From positions 1-28,477 of the forward strand of contig CAKRRN010000030.1 of the NCBI GenBank assembly GCA_934394435.1: 28,477 bases of DNA, given 5' to 3'. A model generated the notes under the pieces. It did not search any database. It saw only the letters and a program-made list of their open reading frames with translations, and was not told the DNA's origin. Origin of the DNA: an uncultured Bacteroidaceae bacterium (GTDB lineage: Bacteria > Bacteroidota > Bacteroidia > Bacteroidales > Bacteroidaceae). Shown in pieces: positions 24,277 through 28,477 of the stretch. The stretch's first letter is position 1, and every line of letters starts with the position of its first letter. A program made the translations under genes and the position numbers.

Positions 24277-25520
24277 ATAAATCTGTAGACTTACAAGCAC
24301 TAAAAAACAGATATGGAATAGTGGGACGTGATGAGGCTTTGAATGAGGCATTACGTACAGCCTTGCAAGTGGCTCCCACAGATCTTTCTGTGCTCATACA
24401 GGGTGAGAGCGGAGTCGGAAAAGAGGTGATTCCACGTATTATACATGATAATAGCCAGCGTAAAGGAAACAAATATATAGCCATTAACTGTGGATCTATT
24501 CCAGAGGGAACCATTGATAGTGAGCTTTTCGGACACGAGAAAGGTGCGTTTACCAGTGCTATTGGTGAACATGATGGCTATTTCGGTGCCGCAGATGGTG
24601 GCACACTTTTCTTGGACGAGGTTGGTGAGTTGCCTATGAGCACCCAAGCCAGATTGCTTAGGGTGTTGGAAACCGGTGAATATATACGTGTCGGAAGCAA
24701 TACACCTCGCAAGACGGATGCCCGTATTGTGGCGGCAACAAATGTGAACATACCTCATGCTATTAGAGAAGGTAAGTTTCGTGAGGACCTCTACTATCGT
24801 CTTTGTACCATAAATATTAAGATGCCACCTTTGCGCGAACGAGATGGAGATGTGTTGCTGCTCTTCAAGAAGTTTGCTATGGACATAGCCGAAAAGTATA
24901 ATATTCCAGAGCCCGTACGTCTGAGTCCTGAGGCTGAAGTAGTCATGCTGAGCTACAAATGGCCAGGAAACGTACGCCAGCTAAAGAATATAACTGAGCA
25001 GCTCAGTATCTTGTCAGAAAATCGTGTCATCACACCTGAAACACTATCCAGACATGGTGTGGTGGAAAATTCTGATAACAGCACGTCTATGGTTGCCACT
25101 GGCAAACATGTGCAAACGTCCTCGTATGATTATGCACAGGAGATACGTTTCCTGGCCAATGCCGTCCAGGTGCTTACCAATGAGGTGAACGAACTGAAGT
25201 TAAAGGTGAATGGTATGGTACAACCTGCCCATGCGGCTCTGCCCGCACCCATTGGCGAGTCAGAAGACAAGACCACAGCCATGATGAGTAACAACCATTC
25301 TTCTGTCACCTATGGGCGTACAGGCAATGTGGATGCAGACATACAGACACCGGAAGAGGTGGTGGAGGACGAACCACTAAATATCAACGATATGGAGAAA
25401 CGCAATATCCTAAAGGCCTTGCAACGCAATCATTACAGACGAAAGGCAGCTGCAGACGAATTAGGTATCAGCGAACGCACATTGTACAGAAAAATAAAAG
25501 CATATGGTATTGAAGAATAA
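24273..25520 (+). CDS. Sigma-54-dependent transcription activator without receiver domain
   Basis: A 415-residue AAA+ activator of RpoN-dependent promoters. Walker A is GESGVGKE (44-51), the sigma-54 contact loop is GAFTSA (91-96) in place of GAFTGA, and Walker B is LFLDEVGEL (112-120). The arginine fingers and PGNVRQLKN follow, and a Fis-type helix-turn-helix closes the protein (GISERTLYRKIKAYGIEE). There is no N-terminal sensor: residues before the AAA+ domain number about 16. A linker of roughly 100 residues with a short coiled-coil-like stretch (VLTNEVNELKLKVNG) separates the AAA+ and DNA-binding parts. I use the ATG at 24273, which overlaps the previous stop (ATGA); lptE overlaps its end by 17 bases. 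Confidence 0.9.
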   Translation: MNKSVDLQALKNRYGIVGRDEALNEALRTALQVAPTDLSVLIQGESGVGKEVIPRIIHDNSQRKGNKYIAINCGSIPEGTIDSELFGHEKGAFTSAIGEHDGYFGAADGGTLFLDEVGELPMSTQARLLRVLETGEYIRVGSNTPRKTDARIVAATNVNIPHAIREGKFREDLYYRLCTINIKMPPLRERDGDVLLLFKKFAMDIAEKYNIPEPVRLSPEAEVVMLSYKWPGNVRQLKNITEQLSILSENRVITPETLSRHGVVENSDNSTSMVATGKHVQTSSYDYAQEIRFLANAVQVLTNEVNELKLKVNGMVQPAHAALPAPIGESEDKTTAMMSNNHSSVTYGRTGNVDADIQTPEEVVEDEPLNINDMEKRNILKALQRNHYRRKAAADELGISERTLYRKIKAYGIEE

Positions 25521-26040
25521 TAATAGTGTGAGGTGGGTACGGTATCTCCAGTGCGGACTTCTTTTATGTGTGCTGTTGTGTGGGTGCAAGGTGTCGTACA
25601 AGTTTAATGGAGCAAGTATTGACTACGAAAAGACCAAAACCATACAAATCGATAATTTCCCCATAAGGAGTGCTTACGTATGGGCTCCTATGCAAAGTAT
25701 CTTTCAGAATAAGTTGACTGACATTTTCGCTTCGCAAACAAAACTGAGGCAGGTAAAGAAAAATGGTGATTTGCAGTTAGCAGGTGAAATAACAGGGTTC
25801 GATCAGTTTAATAAGGGCATAAGCAGCAGCGGTTACAGCAGTCAGGTGCAACTGAAGATGACTGTGAATGTGAGGTTCGTAAATAATAAGAATCATAGCG
25901 AAGATTTCGAACGCCAGTTCTCTGCAACCACAGAGTATGACGCGTCACAGCAATTGACATCCGTGCAGGAGGAGTTGGTGACGCAGATGGTAAAGGATAT
26001 TACTGACCAAATCTTCAACTCTACGGTCGCAAACTGGTGA
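25504..26040 (+). CDS. lptE: LPS assembly lipoprotein LptE
   Basis: A 178-residue lipoprotein that plugs the LptD barrel and helps deliver LPS to the outer leaflet. The signal sequence ends in LLCGC (Cys 28). The segment VSYKFNGASIDYEKTKTIQI is typical of Bacteroidetes LptE, as is the central FQNKLTDIFASQTKLRQV. The gene starts within the last 17 bases of the sigma-54 activator gene, so translation is likely coupled. A gap of 117 bases before the next gene contains a small GTCAA/TTGAC hairpin but no clear promoter. Confidence 0.87.
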   Translation: MVLKNNNSVRWVRYLQCGLLLCVLLCGCKVSYKFNGASIDYEKTKTIQIDNFPIRSAYVWAPMQSIFQNKLTDIFASQTKLRQVKKNGDLQLAGEITGFDQFNKGISSSGYSSQVQLKMTVNVRFVNNKNHSEDFERQFSATTEYDASQQLTSVQEELVTQMVKDITDQIFNSTVANW

Positions 26041-26157
26041 GGCAAAATACACCGTTTAAGCAAACAGAGTGCGGAGAATAGACACAACAATGACAGCGAA
26101 CGAAGGGTCAATAGTTTGACTTTCATGCAGGAATAAACAACCAAACATTACAATTAG

Positions 26158-26895
26158 ATGCCACAGAAACCTTTGATTGACTATATACGTCGTCCTGACA
26201 CAATGGATAAGCAGGCTATAGAGCAACTGAAGCTGCAGATAGAGGAGTATCCTTATTTTCATGCCGCACGCATTCTGCTTCTGCAAGCTTTGCATAAACA
26301 TCATTCTCTCCAGTATGATCAGGAACTGAAACGAAATGCTGTGATGGTTCCTTCCAGAGCCTCCATTTTCCATCTTACAGAAGAGGCACACTATAAGGTG
26401 AGGGAGGAACGTAAGCGCTATGGAACGTCTTCGGCAGGAGAAAAACGAACTTCTGATACAGATGAATTGATATCAAACTTCCTGGATAGTCTGCCACAGA
26501 CTCCAACGTCTTCGCAAGGAGTACCTGTAGATGCGACCAGAGATTATATCTCCTATATGCTTCAGAACGAACAGGATGGAGAGGAAATGACTGTAGCTCC
26601 TATGAATGGAGGTGGGGTAGTGGAAGAATTTTTGGAACAAGGGAACGGACGCATTTCGCTGAACCCCGTAGCAGAGACTAAGTATGCAGAAGAGCCTAAA
26701 AGACAAGAAGACAAGTCTGAGGGAAAAGAAATCTTCACCGAAATAATGGCGGGTATTTATATCAAGCAAGGCAAATACGAGAGTGCTATTAAAATTATCA
26801 GACAGCTTTCCTTGAAATATCCAAAAAAAAATCGTTACTTTGCAGACCAAATACGTTTCCTTGAGAAATTGGTAATAAACGAAAAGAATAAATAA
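26158..26895 (+). CDS. Bacteroidales TPR-type protein of the lptE-secG locus
   Basis: A 245-residue protein with no signal peptide. The N-terminus has an LIDYIRRPD lead and an EYPYFHAARILLLQALHK segment, a common Bacteroidetes helical repeat opening. The middle is low-complexity and polar. The C-terminus has one clear TPR-like unit (MAGIYIKQGKYESAIKIIRQLSLKYPKKNRYFADQI). It is likely a cytosolic adaptor. I recall the order lptE, this protein, secG from other Bacteroidales. Function unknown. Confidence 0.8.
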   Translation: MPQKPLIDYIRRPDTMDKQAIEQLKLQIEEYPYFHAARILLLQALHKHHSLQYDQELKRNAVMVPSRASIFHLTEEAHYKVREERKRYGTSSAGEKRTSDTDELISNFLDSLPQTPTSSQGVPVDATRDYISYMLQNEQDGEEMTVAPMNGGGVVEEFLEQGNGRISLNPVAETKYAEEPKRQEDKSEGKEIFTEIMAGIYIKQGKYESAIKIIRQLSLKYPKKNRYFADQIRFLEKLVINEKNK

Positions 26896-26908
26896 ATAAA
26901 CAAAAGAC

Positions 26909-27307
26909 ATGTACACATCTATTGTTATCCTGGTAGTGTTGGCATCTATTCTGATGTGCTTGATTGTGCTTGTACAGGAATCAAAGGGTGGCGGTTTGGC
27001 TGCCGACTACTCAAGTTTTAATCAGATGGCAGGTGCGCCTAAAACCACAAACTTCATCGAGAAAGCTACTTGGGGATTGGCTGTTGCCATGATTGTTCTG
27101 AGTGTTTTGAGTGTGGCTTTTCTGCCTTCGAAGAACTCTGCTGATTCTGTAATCATGCAGCAGGCTACAGAGCAAAAGGCTACTAATCCTACCAACATGC
27201 CTGGTATGGCACAGCCCTCAGCAAGCGAGCAGGAAGCTACAGAGAAGGCCTCTTCAGAGAATCCTGCGACAGACAAGTCCTTACCTAACACTCCAAGTCA
27301 AAAGTAA
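26909..27307 (+). CDS. secG: Preprotein translocase subunit SecG
   Basis: A 132-residue inner-membrane protein of the SecYEG channel. Two membrane helices are visible (about 3-21 and 55-72) joined by ESKGGGLAADYSSFNQMAGA, the family loop. Beyond the second helix comes a 55-residue polar tail rich in Ala, Thr, Ser and Glu, longer than in E. coli SecG, likely disordered. It follows the TPR-type gene after 13 bases and precedes the kinase gene by 21. Confidence 0.92.
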   Translation: MYTSIVILVVLASILMCLIVLVQESKGGGLAADYSSFNQMAGAPKTTNFIEKATWGLAVAMIVLSVLSVAFLPSKNSADSVIMQQATEQKATNPTNMPGMAQPSASEQEATEKASSENPATDKSLPNTPSQK

Positions 27308-27328
27308 AGGAATAAAAAACAGGGAGTC

Positions 27329-28189
27329 ATGGCAAATGTAAACAACATACTTGTTGCAGACTGTGGCTCCACAAAGACTGACTGGATATTGTCAGGCTTA
27401 GAATGTGGCATTCTGGAAGTTCGCACCATGGGCATAAACCCTGTACGCGATTCTCGGGATGCCATATTTCGTGTTCTTTCAGAAGAACTGATGCCTCAGT
27501 TACCGTCAGATTGTGGAGTGGAGGATATCTTTTTTTATGGAGCAGGCTGTATGGAACCCTATAGTCTTTCGATAAAAGAAGCCTTGCTGGAGCTATTCCC
27601 AGATGCGAGAGTCAGTGTGGAAAGCGACCTGCTGGGTGCTGCACGTGCTTTGTGCGGACATCAAGAGGGGGTGGCTTGCATATTGGGAACAGGCGCAAAT
27701 AGTTGCTTTTACGATGGTAACAAAATTGTGTCACACGTTTCCCCACTTGGCTTTATCCTGGGCGATGAGGGCAGCGGAGCTGTCTTGGGTAAGATTTTTG
27801 TAGCAAATCTTCTCAAGGGAATTTTTCCAGAGAGTATGAAACAGGAGTTTTTCCAAGAGTATAAGCTTTCTGAAGTCGATGTCATAGATCGTGTTTATCG
27901 TCAGCCTCAGCCCAACCGTTTTCTTGCTTCTATTGTGCCCTTCATAGGAAAGCATAGAGGAGTGCCTTTTGTGCATGACATGCTTGTCGATTCCTTTCGA
28001 TCGTTCTTTAGTAGGAACGTACGAGCATACCATCGTGCGGAAATGCCAGTAAACTTCGTGGGAAGCATAGCGTATATATATAATGATGAGTTGCAGGAAG
28101 CTGCAAAAGCAGAGAATCTCTTATTGGGGAAGGTGCTTCGTTCGCCTATATATGAAATTTTATCGTTCCATATAAATCAGAACAAATAG
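27329..28189 (+). CDS. BadF/BadG-type ATPase, probable amino-sugar kinase
   Basis: A 286-residue ASKHA-fold kinase of the BadF/BadG/BcrA/BcrD family, most like N-acetylglucosamine or N-acetylmuramic acid kinases. Phosphate-1 is DCGSTKTDW (11-19), the catalytic Asp is probably D100 in ESDLLGAARA, phosphate-2 is ILGTGANS (118-125), and GDEGSGAVLG (145-154) is the sugar-binding segment. No Cys cluster for a reductase activator is present, so it is a small-molecule kinase rather than a dehydratase activator. It may phosphorylate cell-wall amino sugars during recycling; the exact sugar cannot be read from the sequence. It ends the operon. Confidence 0.85.
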   Translation: MANVNNILVADCGSTKTDWILSGLECGILEVRTMGINPVRDSRDAIFRVLSEELMPQLPSDCGVEDIFFYGAGCMEPYSLSIKEALLELFPDARVSVESDLLGAARALCGHQEGVACILGTGANSCFYDGNKIVSHVSPLGFILGDEGSGAVLGKIFVANLLKGIFPESMKQEFFQEYKLSEVDVIDRVYRQPQPNRFLASIVPFIGKHRGVPFVHDMLVDSFRSFFSRNVRAYHRAEMPVNFVGSIAYIYNDELQEAAKAENLLLGKVLRSPIYEILSFHINQNK

Positions 28190-28227
28190 CAAAAAGTCAA
28201 AAAACATGTTAAGAAACATATGTCTTT

Positions 28228-28261
28228 TTGTTGCGGAGTGTTAAAATTTATAGTAATTTTG
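28228..28261 (+). promoter_or_regulatory. Promoter of a candidate small RNA
   Basis: TTG (28231-28233), a spacer of 20 bases and TAATTTTG (28254-28261) fit the Bacteroidetes consensus. It lies 40 bases after the kinase stop codon and points toward the terminator at 28320-28349 with no ORF between. Confidence 0.65.
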
Positions 28262-28266
28262 TGTTC

Positions 28267-28352
28267 AGATATCCTGAAGACAATCTTTCGCCTTAAATAA
28301 GGCTGATACCTAGCAAATGATGGGAGAGAACTGAGAAGTTCTCTCCCATTTC
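28267..28352 (+). ncRNA. Candidate small RNA of about 85 bases
   Basis: The transcript is bounded by the promoter at 28228-28261 and the hairpin terminator at 28320-28349. No ORF is visible between. A second hairpin, GCCTT-AAAT-AAGGC (28290-28303), lies in its middle and a 15-base single-stranded stretch follows. I do not recognise a known RNA family. It could be a stand-alone regulator or an attenuated leader of the gene beyond the right edge, which however has a promoter of its own at 28428-28460. Confidence 0.45.
28320..28349 (+). terminator. Hairpin terminator
   Basis: ATGGGAGAGAAC pairs perfectly with GTTCTCTCCCAT (12 bp) around the loop TGAGAA, followed by TTCTTATTT. It would end the candidate small RNA and any read-through from the rlmN operon. 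Confidence 0.85.
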
Positions 28353-28427
28353 TTATTTGGATATTTTACACGAATGGCTCAGTATAAATTTTGTGGAATA
28401 ATTGGCTCAACGGATTATTCATGGGGA

Positions 28428-28460
28428 TTGAAATGTTATTAAAACTTTTTGCTACCTTTG
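28428..28460 (+). promoter_or_regulatory. Promoter of a gene beyond the right edge
   Basis: TTG (28428-28430), a 22-base spacer and TACCTTTG (28453-28460). The window ends 17 bases later, so the gene it serves is not visible. Confidence 0.6.
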
Positions 28461-28477
28461 TCATATGGTAGATTCAA

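Noticed and set aside
27329..28189. BadF-type protein as a 2-hydroxyacyl-CoA dehydratase activator
   Set aside because: The Cys residues that bind the iron-sulfur cluster in activators are absent and no dehydratase genes are near; a sugar kinase fits better.

Overview
The window looks like chromosomal DNA of a Bacteroidales bacterium, most likely a Prevotella-like member of Prevotellaceae. The support is: promoters of the Bacteroidetes type (TTTG, about 20 bases, then TAnnTTTG) in front of several genes; scarcity of Shine-Dalgarno sequences; and typical Bacteroidales protein families (DUF4837, the LptE/TPR/SecG order, GH109-like oxidoreductase, secreted CotH protein). No plasmid, phage or complete insertion sequence is visible. 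Most of the window is core-type genome with a few accessory genes.

Left part (1-9148). Two minus-strand tRNA genes (Cys-GCA, Pro-UGG) each have their own, clearly related, promoter. A plus-strand serine cluster follows: serC, serA, a DUF1015 gene and a YigZ/IMPACT gene. A 385-base gap holding a good promoter leads to gyrA, followed closely by a secreted TPR protein. No serB-like phosphatase is seen in the serine cluster; the DUF1015 protein is the unexplained member.

Middle part (9149-20000). A 365-base gap with possible RNA structure precedes a second TPR protein, paralogous to the first. Then come an intergenic repeat, a YdfG-like dehydrogenase, and a tight four-gene set: a secreted CotH-kinase protein, an ATP-grasp ligase, an alpha/beta-hydrolase esterase and an S51 (PepE/cyanophycinase-like) peptidase. 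This set ends at an array of the same 79-base repeat. On the minus strand are a secreted GH109-like Gfo/Idh/MocA protein and 5-formyltetrahydrofolate cyclo-ligase.

Right part (20000-28477). A long plus-strand operon runs rlmN, DUF4837 lipoprotein, a PdxA-derived protein without the PdxA active site, a flippase-like membrane protein, a sigma-54 activator without receiver domain, lptE, a TPR-type protein, secG and a BadF/BadG-type sugar kinase. Several of these genes overlap. Downstream, a strong promoter lies about 60 bases before a 12-bp hairpin terminator with no ORF between them, which suggests a small RNA. Another promoter points out of the right edge.

The points most worth a second look are the PdxA pseudoenzyme (22288-23193), the CotH/ATP-grasp/esterase/S51 cassette (11830-17511), the two-hairpin intergenic repeat at two loci, the candidate small RNA near 28267-28350, the serine operon with a lysine-type SerA and DUF1015, and unusual residues in GyrA (Phe at the quinolone-site Asp) and in the sigma-54 activator (GAFTSA).
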